Below, one piece after another: positions 10,700-24,000 of a stretch of DNA of 64,000 bases. The stretch is from Undaria pinnatifida (taxonomy: Eukaryota; Sar; Phaeophyceae; Laminariales; Alariaceae): NCBI GenBank assembly GCA_012845835.1, contig JABAKD010000001.1, positions 17,595,251 through 17,659,250 on the forward strand, in the 5' to 3' direction. Below the pieces are notes generated by a model that was not told the origin of the DNA, did not search any database, and saw only the letters and a program-made list of their open reading frames with translations. The position numbers and the translations under genes were made by a program. Every line of letters begins with the position of its first letter. Position 1 is the first letter of the stretch.

Positions 10700-12600
10700 C
10701 AAAGCGGGTTGTATAGTTTCCGTGCACACACCAAAAGAGTCACCACCTTGGTCCTGTCGACCCCGATATCAGAGGGGGAGTGACCGACCTGTATCCTTCA
10801 AGAGGGGTACACACACCCCGTATCACACGCAATCGAAGTATCACACGCAGGTTGCGAAGATGAATTTTGATTAAAAATTCCGAGATCTCACAGCTAAATG
10901 AAGAAGTGTAATTCCCGTTTTTCTCCGATGTCAGCTTCTTAAGATGAGTTTCAAGTTTCGATTAAAATTCCGATCTTACAGCTAATAAAGTTGTGATTTT
11001 CCGTTCTTCTCTGATGTACCTACTACTGATGTAGTACTACCATTCAGGGTATCTTTTCGGCACACTGCTGTGCGGAATGGCCCTCATCGTCGATTACTCA
11101 AAGACCTTGATCACACATCTGAAAAGAGGGAAATGTAAGGGAAACCGAAACCGGAAGCCTATGCACGAAGCCTGCAACTCTCTTGCTGCGCTTACTTGCA
11201 GGCTTGGCGTGGGTATAATCCGCCTGCTACCTTCCTCACCCTTCCTTCTGATACCTAGCTTACGCCAGGCCCACAAAGAAAGAACGAAAGCGACAAAAAC
11301 ACAGGGTTGGAAAAAGCACGGGGTTCCATCAAAGTTCCTAAAAACGCCGCCGCAACTCCAAACCCCAAGGTATTTATAGCATGCGTCGAATAATACGTAG
11401 CGTCCCAACACACCCCATCGTGTGAAATTTGCACGTCCTGGTGTTGTTGTTATCACATTAACTCGCATAATCATGTCCGTGGTCACAGGACAGGCTCCAG
11501 CCACTCTGGAGCTGACCAATACCCCAGGGAAAAAACACAAACGAACCAAAGGTGGTACACGCATAGACTATATCACTTGTATACCAGTGCAGCAGTAGTG
11601 ATTACCGGTCTCCCTCTATAGTTGCCCGCTATACGTAGTGCGTGTGGAATCGCTTGGAACATACAGTAGAATGGCAGTAGGCGAACGGAGTAGTCCCGGT
11701 TGCCGTTGTAGTGCCGGTATGCCTGGCCGTGGCACATACTGGCACTATAAAGGGACCTCTACTATATACTACTGCTGTGCAATAATGGCCCTCTCATAAG
11801 ATAATAAAGAGGCCAACAAGAAAACTCGACCAGATTTCCCGCGGCGAGAATAAGTAAATTCGGGAGCGGTCATACTCTACTATTTGTCGAGCCGTGCGTC
11901 AGCAAGAGATCACCTCTTAGAACTAATCGGTAAGTGCTGTTCGCCAACTAACTGACGTTAGTCGGAAAGTCGGCTGACGGGGAGCAAGCTGGTGGCCAAC
12001 CGACCTGCCGACTTAAGTCAGGCGAGCGAAGCGAGCCAAATCAGCGCCCCTCGGCCGACGGGGGCCCGCAGAAAAAACAAACAAAATGCATCCCGCACTA
12101 ACTAATCCTTCCTACAGGAGTGGAGACCACATAAGTCGGATAGTCGGCAAATTCGAGAAGCGACTACTTATAAGCCCGACTAATAACTAGTTGGTGACTA
12201 AAGTCGTGCCGACTCGCAGCTCTAACTATTAGTAGTGTGGAACACACTCCTTCTCAAAAAGAAATCTGATCTGGTCTAGTACGCAAATCAATTACCAGAA
12301 CCCCGGTAATATGCACGCGGTAGGCGTCGTGGACACTGAGAAAACAAAAGCTCGACATATACTTTAGCCTTCCTATTAACAGCGCTTTTTTCTTGGCTGA
12401 GAACTCATGAACAACTTCAAATCTAGAGCTGACGTTGCTATCTATACGTCCGCGGTTTGTACGTGTGCCTAACGCGATATGTTTTGGCGGGAGTTTTGCG
12501 ACTAATTATACAGCTAACGTCACTGAATGACTGCGCCCCGCGGGGCTGATGTTCTCCCTTGTAGCTGCGCTTCTTGCGCTTATAGCTTGAAACTCACAAC
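10700..12600. other. No gene recognised
   Basis: A 156-codon open frame on the minus strand (11,094-11,564) has no recognisable domain and lacks exon-like neighbours, so I do not call it. The segment 12,105-12,235 reappears inverted at 15,283-15,405. Confidence 0.4.
12105..12235 (+). repeat. Inverted dispersed repeat, left partner
   Basis: Contains CATAAGTCGGATAGTCGG, a core rich in GTCGG/CCGAC, and GTCGTGCCGACTC. A diverged reverse complement lies at 15,283-15,405. Self-complementary motifs suggest a small hairpin-forming element. Confidence 0.6.
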
Positions 12601-12649
12601 CACGATAACTGCTGACCGGTAAGGTCGGGAGGTTTCCGAATCTCACACA

Positions 12650-12840
12650 TCGGGTCGGGTGGGGTCAGGAACGAACTGGTCGGGTCGGGCGGGTCAGGAG
12701 AGTTTCACAGGCTCACGAGTAGGGTCTGGTTACCCTGATGGGACCCAACTCGGCTCGCTCGTCCCGTCCCGTCCATTCCCTTCCCGACCCTACCCTACCC
12801 TACCCTACCCGCCTCTACCCTCCCCGCCCCGATCGCTGAA
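12650..12840. repeat. GGGTC and TACCC short tandem repeats
   Basis: GGGTCGGG-type repeats on the left change to (TACCC)n from about 12,787. The unit is five bases long and the array is short and internal, so it is not read as a telomere. Confidence 0.85.
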
Positions 12841-13126
12841 CAGCCCTGGCTAAAACTTCTTGATAGTTATCATACGGTGGAGTGTGCTGATGCCCACTTG
12901 CATCCGGTGCTGTAAATACTTATACTTATCTACTAGTATTTCGTTTTTCTTTTGACGAAACCGACCCTATTATCGCGGGTGGACCTCATCATCGCCGCAA
13001 AACAGCATGACTCGTAATACAAGGGCATGATAATCGGCAGGGTGCCTACGAAAGCATTCCGGGGGCATTTTTTCTCGTGTGTAAATACCTCACCGAAGTC
13101 TTCGTCAACGTTCGGTACGGCCTCAA

Positions 13127-13555
13127 TAACGGTACCCGACACCTCGGTACGTTTCATACGCCCACCAAAAATGCTCTCGGTACCGGTATAGCGGTACCCG
13201 ACACCTCGGCACGTTCCGTACGCCCACCAAAAATACCCCCGGTACCAGTATACCGGCAGCCTAGACCTCGGCACGTTCCGTACCCCGACCAAAAATATCC
13301 TCGGTACTGGTATACCGATACCCGACACCGGTACGCTCCGTATGCCAACCCGCGGCACCGGTATATACCGGTACCCGACACCTTGGTACGTTCTGTACTC
13401 CCATCAAAAATGTCCTCGGTACCGGTAAACCGATACCTGACACCTCGGTACGCTCAGTACGCCGACTCTCGGTACCGGTATACCGGTGCCCGACATCCTG
13501 GTACGTTCCGTACCCCCACCAAAAATACCCTCGGTACCAGTATACCGTACCGAAC
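13127..13555. repeat. 60-bp minisatellite, about 7 units
   Basis: Units contain CGGTACCGGTATACCGGTA, CCGACACCTCGGTACGTTCC and a short A-run. The GGTACCGGTATACCGGTACC core is palindromic. Open frames across the array on both strands are repeat products. Confidence 0.9.
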
Positions 13556-13641
13556 ATGCCCTCAGATACACGCACAAAGAAAAAATCACGAAAAAGGGCC
13601 CGTACGGCAATATTTTCCCTGCACGACAAGACCAACATCTA

Positions 13642-13913
13642 GACGCGTGCTACGATGGAGGTGCACCACCTTTTTTTCTGAGGTTCCTCAACTTGGGATC
13701 TTAAGAATGTCTTAACCCCAAAAACTGATTTGTGGAGAAAAATAAAACTGCTACCGGATGAAAAAAATCCATGGCCCTAGGGTACACGACGAAAATCATG
13801 CGAGAAAAAAAAACAACAACGACTTTTTGCGGCGATTTTGGGCTAAGGGGCGCCGTCGTCCAGGAAACAAAATAGGCAAAAAAGGTATGCATGCCTCTAT
13901 CGTAACACGCGTT
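13642..13913 (+). mobile_element. Miniature inverted-repeat element family 1 (13.6 kb copy)
   Basis: Begins ACGCGTGCTACGATGGAGGT and ends CCTCTATCGTAACACGCGT, an imperfect terminal inverted repeat of about 20 bp. Internal arms are themselves partly complementary (TTCTGAGG..GAGCTTAAG on the left, GGGCTAAGG on the right). Length about 270 bp, no coding capacity. Confidence 0.75.
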
Positions 13914-13919
13914 CATACA

Positions 13920-15000
13920 CCCCTAAACTGTGTTCCGCACATTTCGCTCGGAAGTGAGTCCCCTCTACAACCAAGGGTCACCGTACTGCTAGACCCAAAT
14001 GCCTAAGGATTGGCTATACAAACTACTACTACTTTTGTCATAAAGACGAGGTGGAGCACGAGTTTTCTTCGTCAGCCTCGACTACACATAAACATTCCCA
14101 ACACGAGGAAGGAAACCCAAACGAAAACGTGCGCACGGAGCCCCACCAACCACGCTGGCTCCACGCCTCCTTCTCGTGTCCGACCCATCCCACGCTGGGA
14201 GGTGCAGCAGAAAAATTTGGGTTTCTAGCACGAGTGGCTCCATATCTCACCCGAAGCGTGACCTCGAAGACATTCGTTTGCGCTGCAACCCGACCCATCT
14301 TTGTGCACGCTATGTATGGTAGTCCTACGGCAAAAACAAACCTCGTATTATCGTAAAGTTATCGCGCCAACACACTTGACGAGCTCGATCGGTCGGAAAC
14401 GTTCGGCCCACAAAAGTGCGGCCCGTACCGGGGGATGATTGGTACTATTAATAGGTAAGGGGAAAATGCTTGATCGTGTGCTACAGCACTGTTTATATTG
14501 AAACGAGAAAGCCGTAACACGAAAAATTCAGGGACTCGCTATTCGATGCTATGCTAGGGGAAAAAAAGTGTCTGTACACCTGATACAGCACTGCTCGTAG
14601 TGCGTCAGCTACAGTTCGGGAGGGAAATGCTGTGCAGGGAACCGGAGGGGTCTCCTCCCAACTGCATGGAGGCGGTGGAGGGAGGAGGGGGGAGTCGAAA
14701 CGTGCGTGAGCCTACCTAGAACCAAGACCAACAGCAAAAGCATATGAACTGTTCGAGTACTCCACAAAAATACAAAACGGCAAAATACCCAAAACCTCGT
14801 TTACATATAAGCGTGCAACAGCACGAAAACCACCGGGGAAAAAAAAAGTGCAACAAACACAAACACAAACACAAACACAAACACAATAGAACACCACAAC
14901 AATAAAAAAAATAACCGTGAAAAACAAACAAAAAAGCAAGCACGCAAAAAGCACACGAAAATAAAACTCTCAAGCCAAGTCAACTGCCTATCTGTCGACG
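13920..15000. other. No gene recognised
   Basis: The motif CTCACCCGAAGCGTGACCTCGAAG (14,247-14,270) recurs diverged at about 22,252-22,275, so it belongs to a dispersed repeat. An (ACAAAC)n tract lies at about 14,855-14,886. The 101-codon frame over 14,051-14,356 has no recognisable domain. Confidence 0.4.
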
Positions 15001-15282
15001 GTTGGTGTCACGCCCGTTCTCAAAACCATTCGCCGGGCGTCTTTTCGCGGGAAGTGTCATCGACCCGATCGACAGGGGGGACCTCACAGCCGACTTTCGC
15101 TTGGATGTTACGAAGAAAAATTAAACACTGCGGCGCACCACCCTGTGCACCCCGGCCGAACGCATGGTACGGCAAAGGTTCATTCATTTTTTTCTGAGAC
15201 TTTTCCTCATATGAGGAGAGCTCTCTGGACCCCATCCTATAAAAAGACTTCTGGACACAACACGAAAGTGCAATCCGTAGAG

Positions 15283-15405
15283 CTGTGAGTCGGCACGACT
15301 TAAGCCGCCAACTGGATACTAGTCGGCGGACTAATTACAGTCAGTCGTTCTACGGAGGTGCCGACTATCCGACTTACTTGGTTTCCACACTCTTAGGAAG
15401 GACTG
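15283..15405 (-). repeat. Inverted dispersed repeat, right partner
   Basis: Diverged reverse complement of 12,105-12,235 (GAGTCGGCACGACTTAAG, then GCCGACTATCCGACTTAC). The two copies are about 3 kb apart in opposite orientation. Confidence 0.6.
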
Positions 15406-17093
15406 CTCACATATGGTGTGCGTTTCGATGAACAACCCCATGGCCTAGGTATGATATGCCAAAAAAGAAAAAAAGTACTGCCAAAACGAAATACGAACGA
15501 AATTCCGACCATTTTGGGCTCACAAAAAAAAAAAAAAAACCGCTACGTACTGGATTTCCAGCAAACAGTGCGGCAGGGACCGTTCTGCGCCGCCCGTGTC
15601 GCACGACTGCTTGAGTTGTTGCAGTCCCGGCATAAACTCTTGCCATCCCCCAAGCAATCGACAACGCCGGAATCGCCATTTATTTCTTCATCGTCAAATT
15701 TTCCTCTCTTAACGGCTGTACAACAACTGGAAACCTTTTATTTTACTGAATCACTGGAAGTTAGTATAGGGAGGGATTGTGGGAGCTCTGAAAAGGCTAA
15801 GGAGCCCCGCCACTGAAAAAAGTAACGGTCAAAACGCGCCGCTTCGATCGAGGCATGGGTCACACGCCGTGCATACGCTCCGCCACGTTTATTGCCTTTA
15901 TAACGAAACGTTATGCACACTAGCACAACTCGCGCACCGGCCCTCTCATCGTAAAAACGGCCCCCCTCCAAGAGACTCAAGCCCATAAGGACCAACAAGA
16001 TACTCAAAAACCAAACTAATAAAAAATCCGGGCTTAAAAGAAAGAAATCCGGAGCGGGTATACTGTAATTAACGGTGTTCAACGCAGAAGTACGGAACAT
16101 CTATTTAATACGAAAGGAAGAAGGATACATGCCCACGCTGGAGTGCTTAATTGAGAAATGGTGATAGAGCACCTGTTTAAGGCTAAAGAAGGAGCAATAT
16201 TGGCTGGCCCAGGCTGGAGTTCTTTCCTCATAAAGGATCGTAGAACACCTGTTTAAGACTAAACGGGGAGGAATATTGGCCACGACCTGTTTAAGACTAA
16301 ACGGGGAGGAATATTTTCCCAGGCTGGAGTTCTTACTTGATACATGGTGATAGCGGCCACCCCCAAAACAAAACATAATTAACGATATACTGTAGCACCC
16401 ATTATAAAAAAATGATAAGCAGGCATGCAGTTAAGCCCTGTTTTTCCCCATCTACCGGAGGATAAAACATAAGAATGAAAATAATCAGACTAAGACCAAA
16501 CCCGTTTTTGCTAACGCTATAGTTTTGCCAACAGGTCAACGGCACCGAGCCAGCGAACACAAAGGCACAACGAAGGAGTCTCGACCACAGGGTATGCAAG
16601 AAAACAAAGAAAAGCTAAAGAAATGAAAAAGAAGCAAAAAAAAAAAAGTAAGGACGCATACATGCAGATAGGAAAATAATCAAAAATGAAACCGAAAAAA
16701 ACAAACACACATACAAGTCCACACGCATGTAGACGTGAAAAAAATCTCGAGGTCCCGGGAAGCCCGCCACCTTATGATGTGCAGACCTGGTCTGGATCAT
16801 GCACGAACCGGTCCCAATCAACACCAACGACGGCTAGCTCGGCAGTACCAGAGACCTACCAAGGAACAGGCACGGTGGCCGGGGGACAGCACCAGGGAGG
16901 GGGAGAAGAGGGCGGGGACGGGGTTGAACATCACTATATCAAGGATGACGCTACCTGTAGGTATATTACTGATACATGCCGAGGTATGGGAAAAGGGTGG
17001 ATACATGGCACATGGCCACATGCTGCGGTGGAGGCGGGGCTTACTGTTGGGGCCTGTTTTTGCAGTAAGTCGGAGTCACTCGCGCGAGAGACC

Positions 17094-17350
17094 TCCCCAG
17101 TTCGCTTGCGGTCTTAAGCTTTCGTGTTGTTTTGATTTTCATGATTGACCCCCAGTTCGCTTGCGGTCATAAGCTTTCGTGTTGTTTCGATTTTCGTTAT
17201 TGACCCCCAGTTCGCTTGCGGTCTTAAGCTTTCGTGTTGTTTTGATTTTCGTGATTGACCCCCAGTTCGCTTGCGGTCTTAAGCTTTCGTGTTGTTTCGA
17301 TTTTCGTGATTGACCCCCTGTTTTCTTGCGGTCTTAAGCTGTCGCGTTAT
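17094..17350. repeat. 56-bp tandem repeat, about 4.5 units
   Basis: Units start CCAGTTCGCTTGCGGTCTTA at about 17,098, 17,154, 17,210 and 17,266, with a diverged fifth near 17,322. They contain AAGCTTTCGTGTTGTTTTG. The array follows a GAGTCACTCGCGCGAG palindrome and belongs to the dispersed palindrome family also seen at 19.1, 31.7, 38.6, 45.4, 56.4 and 57.9 kb. Confidence 0.9.
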
Positions 17351-17937
17351 TTTTTTGTGTTATCAATCCGCAACGGAACGGTAAAAGCTACGCTGCGCCC
17401 AAAGAATCGCTCTGAAGTTTGTTTTTTTCGTCGGTGAGCTACGAAGTCGCTCGGTGCGAGTGACCCACACCTGGCAGTGAAAAAAAGGCGTAGGATACGG
17501 CAAAGCCGTAGCCTTGGGCTTGGAATCCCAGACTAGACACGCGACGATAGAGGTGTGCTCCAATTAGACTCCAGAGGGTGGTGGATTGAAGACCCATATA
17601 TGCCTCACCCCCCACAAAAAAAAAGACTTTGATTGAAAAAAAAAGAGCAACCCGAGGAACATTATACGACGGACATATATATATTTTTTACTCCATCCCA
17701 TTTGTTATCCTCGCACTACTCTCCTCGCGCTCCCTCTCTGCAGTAGTAACTCAGATTTGGGGTCATATAGCGGGCTCCCCTCCCCCCTCCCCACTACGGC
17801 GGTGCGTGCCTTCATTTTTATCGCGAGAAGAATTCGGCGTTTTCTTCCCTCGTCGACTCGCGTCGAATTGGACCCACTCACGCTGCTACGTAGGCGCTCC
17901 CAGCAGTTGATCTCTTGTTTGCATTTCTGCAAGGAAT

Positions 17938-18035
17938 AAAGTCCCAATCTCACCACGGTGGGAATCGAACTCAAAGACCAACCCTCTAGTAGTATTCGAG
18001 GGCAAACACTATCGGTATACCACCGGGGCGACCGG
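17938..18035 (-). mobile_element. tRNA-like retroposon head, family C
   Basis: On the minus strand the segment begins CGCCCCGGTGGTATACC (A-box-like) and carries GAGTTCGATTCCCACC (a good B-box match) about 55 bp later. The arrangement is that of an RNA polymerase III internal promoter in a tRNA-derived SINE. The spacer is longer than in a normal tRNA, so I do not call a functional tRNA. Confidence 0.6.
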
Positions 18036-18811
18036 ACAGACAATATGCGAACTAAAAGCTTTGCAAGAATCCGTAATGGCTTTCGAGTCATCCCACGGTG
18101 CATAGTTGCAGGTGCTGCACGTTTCTGACCGGAAGTTGAGCTCCTCCATGTCGTGATCCCTATCGTGTTAGTGTTGCTATTTTTTGGAGGCATGTATGTT
18201 TTTTTTGTTTTTTTTCTATTTTATTGGCGAATAGGTATAGCGTGGTCAGCGTTGCGCGATGTCTTCGACATGTTTCGGGTGATATTTTGACAGATATCCT
18301 CATGTCAGGAGCTCAGAAAATTCTTAGAACTTGCTGCGCCCCTGCAACAGCGCAGGGATGACTCGACATCGCCACCATTTTCGGGTTAGCGCCTTTTACA
18401 ACTGTAAAACCTTTTGGGGGGACAAATGTGCTTGAAGTTAGTACAGGGAGGGATTTGGGGGCCATAAACGGGTCAAGGAGTCCCATCATTCCGGTGAACG
18501 GAAATAGCCATAAGGTGCTACCTCGTTCGTAGCGCACGTGTCACTCTCTGGCAAGAAGGACTGTCCAGGAGACAATCATGGGGAATGTTGGGCGAGGCAA
18601 GAGGGGATATCAACTGCAAGCATCCCCTATAACTCCCGCGAAAACAATGCGGCAGTTGCTTTTATCGAATACTTAGACAGAACTGGATCTGATCGCGTCC
18701 TGATTCAGGACGCGTCCAGATCATTTTATCTAAAGTTACATGTAACGGGGGGAAAACCGAAGCTTTCAGCACGCGTCCAGATCGGTTTAACAAAGTTACA
18801 TGTTGGGGGGG

Positions 18812-19079
18812 ACGCGTGCGCGGATAGAGGCAGCACTTTTTTGTGTGAGAAAATGGTTTCTGAACGACGGGGTTCCTTATCCCAAAATCGTCGGAATTTT
18901 TTTTTTTTTTGGCGTGATACTCGTTGTATACATAAGCTCCATGGGATTTTTCATCCGAGATCACAGCAGTTTTGGATTCTTCATCCGGGATCAAGTCGGT
19001 TTTTAGGTTAAGAAATATCTTAAGCTTCTAAATTGAGGAACAAGAAAAAAATAGGTGCGCCTCTATCGTAGCACGCGTC
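18812..19079 (-). mobile_element. Miniature inverted-repeat element family 1 (18.8 kb copy)
   Basis: Ends are ACGCGTGCGCGGATAGAGG and CCTCTATCGTAGCACGCGT. Internal order (TATCCCAAAATCGTCGG before ATCTTAAGC) is reversed relative to the 13.6 kb copy. Confidence 0.75.
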
Positions 19080-20935
19080 GGGGAACCAAAATCTTCTGTG
19101 GGGGTCACATTTTTTGGGGGATTTTATATTGTTGAGGTGGGTCGGGGTCACGCGCGCGAGTGACCCTCCTCTTCCTTTGCCGACTTAAGGTGTCTGGGGC
19201 TTTTCTTGTTTTGCGACATGAATCGGTAGTGGAATGATTAGCCACGCTGCGCAAAGAAAATCGCACGTAAATATATATATATATATTTCAGTGAGGTACA
19301 GGGTCACTCGTGCGGGTAGGTATTGAAAAAACGGGGGTATGATAAGAGCATGGTACTACAATACGGTAGCCTTGATCCGTCCAGATCAATCAATCAAAGT
19401 TACGTGTGAAAGGGGCTAGAGAGTGCTGCTTCTTATTGCAAAAAGGAAAGGAAGATTATAAGGGATAACAGTGAGACTAATGGCGTTCGATACATGAGGG
19501 TTATAGCTCGTGGGAGGCTTTGTTTGATGGGTTCTGGATCTTTTTTGCTTGCTGAGGGTGATTGCTTGTTTGAGCTCTGTACGATCTCACAGATTTGGAG
19601 AACAATGGAACTGCTTCCCGATGAACAATCCATTCCAAGGCCTAGGTACACCACCGCTTTGCTGGGACCCTTTGCTGTAGTTTGCGCATCGATTGGTCTC
19701 CCAGTTTCGGTAGAGAAAGGTGCACTGGCCCTTTTTTGCCTTCTGAGGGTGGTGGCTTGATAACATACTCTATACCCCATCCTAACAATGACTTATTAGC
19801 AGTGCAGACTAAACGAAAAGTGCAACCATTGTGATAAACAACTCCCATGGTCTAGAAAAAAAAACAAATCAACAAGCCAAACAAGGACGACGTTCCGACG
19901 ATTTCGGGTTATCACAACTCATTTAGAGCCCTCAAAGCCCCTCCCTATACTATTTTCAAGTAATTTTGTACCCCAAAACGGGTTTCCAGTTGTAGAGGCG
20001 TTAACGATGAGCCCCGTCAACCAGAAAATAAATTGCGCGAAAAAAAGGTTCCCTGCATATATCGTGGCGTACTTCATCAGCGCCGAGGGAAAATCGGGGT
20101 CACAGGCAGGTATATAGGAGATCGCACCCCGCCCACTTTCTCTGCCCTTGAGTTGAGGTGAGGCCACTTCCGCGAGTAGCCAGCTGCAAACCTGAATAAA
20201 AAACTAGAGCTTGCGCAGGATTTTGATTGGGCGCAGAGCAGTAGCACGCCGCGGAAAAGCGAAACGTCCTTGAGGGTGCTCGCGTCGTGAGCGCCTCTGA
20301 GACGACAAAAAAAAGAAGCGGAAGCTACAGCTACCCCACGGTGGCGGTTGCCCTTTGGGGCAAAATGTTTCCACCAAGGGGGGGGGGGCTATCGGTTAGC
20401 TCATTAGAGCTCTACGAGCATCTTTTGTTTGTAAGACCAGCGCGTAGAAAGGTTGATCTGTTTTTTTCGCGGACGAATGCCTTCCAAGTCATGTTTCCGG
20501 TGATGTGTTGATGATAATGAACTAGCTCTTCATGTCAGGAGCTCAGAAAATTCTTAGAATCTGCTGCATTATCCCTTAGCGTGGGACGACTCCTTCAAAG
20601 TAATCCCCCACCGTAGCCTTAGTCCCCCAACCCCCCTCCCCCCCCTACTCCCGGTACATGCCTCTACTTCTATTGCAAGTCAGTGTGATATTTCAATCTA
20701 CATGTCACCAAAAGGCAACCCGTTCGAGAGATAGCTGCTACGTCCATCGACCAGCTACCGAAGATATACCTTCCGTCGGCGGAGACGAGCTGTCGACGAT
20801 TACAAATGTCCCCCTGCGCGAGTTCCCAGCGACAGCTCGAGGTTCTAGCGAGCGCTGGTATGTCTATAGGTGAGGCGAAGAACGCCGTCTCACCTTCGTC
20901 TCGAATCGATATTTTTTGTGGGCGGGGTGGTCGAG

Positions 20936-21047
20936 CTAGGTCGCCGCAGGCACCATGGTGAAGGAGTCGATATTGAATCCTGCCGAGACGACGCATAGCC
21001 AGATGCTTGCCGACCCGGGTGACAGGCCACCGGTTCCTCCGTTGAAC
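20936..21047 (-). CDS. CBM6-3 exon d and stop codon
   Basis: GGTCAG acceptor, phase 2. Encodes [28 protein letters not shown] and a short tail VPAAT ending in TAG (20,936-20,938). This is the protein C-terminus. Sequence below it to about 20,680 is probably 3' UTR; I saw no clear AATAAA in it. Confidence 0.93.
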
Positions 21048-24000
21048 CTGACCCCAAAAGAGGGAGGCATGACGGCATGAAGGTGTGCGTCAGCGTCAAG
21101 AGGCGTGTGTGCGATATCGGCAAGTGGGTGTGGGTGACGGCGTCGAGAGGCATGTGTGCGTGTGACGACGTCAAGAAGGGTGTGCGTGACGGCGTCAAGA
21201 GGGGTGTGTGCAACGGTGGCAAGAAGGGTGTGTGTGACGGCATCAAGAGGGCTGTGTGTTACCGCGTCAAGAGGGGTGCGCGTGATCGCATCAAAAGGGT
21301 GTGCGTCACGGCGTCAAGAAGGGGGGGGGGAGGCGTGTGCGACGGCGTCAAGACGGGTGTGTGTGTCGACGTCAAGAGGGGTATGCGTGTCGACGTCAAG
21401 GGGGGTGTGCGCCGACACGGAGGTGCGTGACGGCGTGAAGGGGGAGGGGGGGGTGAAGGCATGGCGGGATGAGTGATAGCATGAAATGCACTCTTCAATA
21501 GGGGTGCACCACTTTTGTTGATGGGATCCTCTCTTAAGGCGGTCCATATCCCTCCCAAATACTGATTTGAGGGAAAATAAAGCGCTACCCGATGCAGAAC
21601 GCCATGGACTTGAGCATTCAACGCAAATACAGCGAAAAAAAAACGAAATTCCGACAATTTAGGATTAAGTACTACTAGTCCCGTCACATAAAAGAAAAAA
21701 AAAAGCCAAAAATTCTAGAGTCCAATCGTTGTACTCGTCTCGAGACAATATATATATATATATAGTATAGTCTATACATAAATGTATTTGTTATGGCTTT
21801 TGTAAGTCAGGCTAGATAATATTCGTGCGCGTACAGATGTCCTTGCCTTTTCCTTTGGCAAAAGTCGACACAAAAGAAGGTATCCTTTGTTTAAGAAAAA
21901 GGCGTTACTTTGTGGATTGAAAATATACCTGGTACATACCAGGTATAACTCTTGGATGAAAACGTATTACATTTCGATAAAAAAGGTGTACCTTTTCGAA
22001 ACAGCTGAGACAGCAACTGACACTGGCAAACTAGCGTAGTTGTTCCACCCCCCGGGGGGTATGATACCTCCACCAGTGCGCATCTACGGGGAGGCGGGCG
22101 GGGGGTATACCTTTTTGGGAGATTCGGCAAACTCCAGACAGCAACTCACGTCAAGACAACGAATAAAGGTACACGTTCGGCTTCATCCCACACTAGGAGT
22201 GTGTAGCAGATTCCAAGAAGTTTCTCAGCTCATAACATGAACCAATAATATATCACCCGAAGCATGGCTTCGAAGGCATCCAACCCGACCAGCAGCAGTT
22301 CTATGCGTTAATCCTGAGACACGATATGCTCGTGTAAAAGTATCGGACTAACCGGTGCTTACTCACTTGAGGAGCTCAGCCACGGCCATAAGCGGCTCGC
22401 CACCAAAGCCTCAACCCCTACGTACCGTGGGCTGACTCATTTGCTCTTGATTTTCGCATGTTTCGCGAACGTCGAGGAAAACAAACAAAACAATAACTCA
22501 CACTGGCAACCTCGCATAGTTGCCCCACCCCCCGGTAGACGGCACCTCGACCAGGCCGCTCAAGTCGGTGGAGTAGTCACCACAGCCGGTGCCGCCGGTA
22601 ACAACGCGGAACGAGCCTCTATCCCCGGCAGGGGCGGAAACGAGGAAGCTGAAGTCAAACGCAGCCACTATTCTCGACGGTCGAGGCGGGGGGTGGGGGA
22701 GGGGAGGGGGGGGGGGGCGCGGTTGGGGGGGTGGGGGGTGACGGGGGGGAAGGGAGTGGGGTGAGACGGAGGGATTAGGGGGAGGAACGAGGTGAGGTTT
22801 GGTGGAGGGGTGGGGCGGTTCTTCCTGAATGAAAAGAAAATACCCAAAGCGTCAGGAAGGGAAAGGGGGGAGCACTCATTGTTGTGCACGGCCGTCGGTA
22901 GTACTTACTGGTGTAGACCGCTCGACGCACGTTATGACAGAGGTGTTAAGGTATACCACTTTTGGTGGAAAGCCATTTGGTGATTGAAGGGGTTCCCTGA
23001 CCCAAAATCGTGGGAATTTTGGTTCTTGTTTTTTTATCGATAAACATCGTTTCTCATGCCTGGGTCACACGGGCCTGTTCATCGTTTTTTTGAACTTTCA
23101 GTTTTGATTAAAAAAACAGAAAGTTAATACTGGGTAGGGACATATAAAGCCAACATCGTGGGAATGTCGTTCTTGTTTCGATTGCAAAAAATGTTTTGTT
23201 TCGCAGACCTAGGCCATGAGTCTGTGCATCTAGTAAGGACCCGTGGTACTAATGTAGAGGTAACACTTTTCGTCCGAGAACTGGTTTCCGAATGACGGGG
23301 CTCCCTAGCCCAAAACCATCGGAAAAAAAAAAATAACAGGCCATTTTTGTTTGCATGATTCTCGATGTGTACCCAACCCATGGGATTTTTGTATCCGGTA
23401 GCAGTTATGCTTGCATCCAGAAAAACGATTTTGGGTTAAGAGGGACATGTCTTAAGCTCCAAAATTGAGGAAACCTCACAAAAAAAAAGTGGTGCACCTC
23501 TTTCGTAGTACGGGTCTTGAGGCCTTAAGCACTTGCAGTTTTTACTCCCAGAATATTCAGCTTCTTCCTTGGATACGTATGGCTAGCTCCTCAAGCCACC
23601 ACCCTCCTATGAAGGCAAAAAACAAGCCCGCGCGAACCTCTACCGCAGCCCGTTTCAACAGCTAAACTAGACTCTAAAACTCCCCTGCTATGACAGGAGT
23701 GTACAAGATGCTGCAGGCTTTGACTTCAGCCATCAGCACATCAGGGGGGGGGGGGGGGGGAGGGGGGGATGCGGAACGATCCGAGCTGTCCCGATCGGGG
23801 GGGGGGCAACGAGAAAACTAAAGTCAAGCGCAACAGGTGCTGTGGCAGGGCGAGGGACAAGGGGGACAAGGGGAGAGGGGGTTCCTGATCTGAAAAAAAT
23901 AAAAATCCTGCAGCAGTCGACATGGCGGGGGTATAGAGTAGAACGTTTCTTTCTGAATTGCTGTTTATAGACCATCGGGTTGTCCCTCGGGTGGCACTTT

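Noticed and set aside
11094-11564. 156-codon minus-strand frame
   Set aside because: No recognisable domain, no partner exons, composition like surrounding non-coding sequence.
12787-12830. (TACCC)n as a telomere remnant
   Set aside because: Only a few 5-bp units, internal, next to other C-rich repeats; the unit is not the TTTAGGG type expected in stramenopiles.
13077-13715. 212-codon frame on the + strand and several on the minus strand
   Set aside because: Period-60 minisatellite whose unit length is a multiple of three, so frames stay open by chance.
16686-17148. Two overlapping + strand frames of about 140 codons
   Set aside because: No domain, and the 3' part runs into a dispersed repeat and its 56-bp array.
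20680-20996. 108-codon minus-strand frame below and overlapping the last CBM6 exon
   Set aside because: It is in another frame than exon 24 and begins inside it; more likely 3' UTR.
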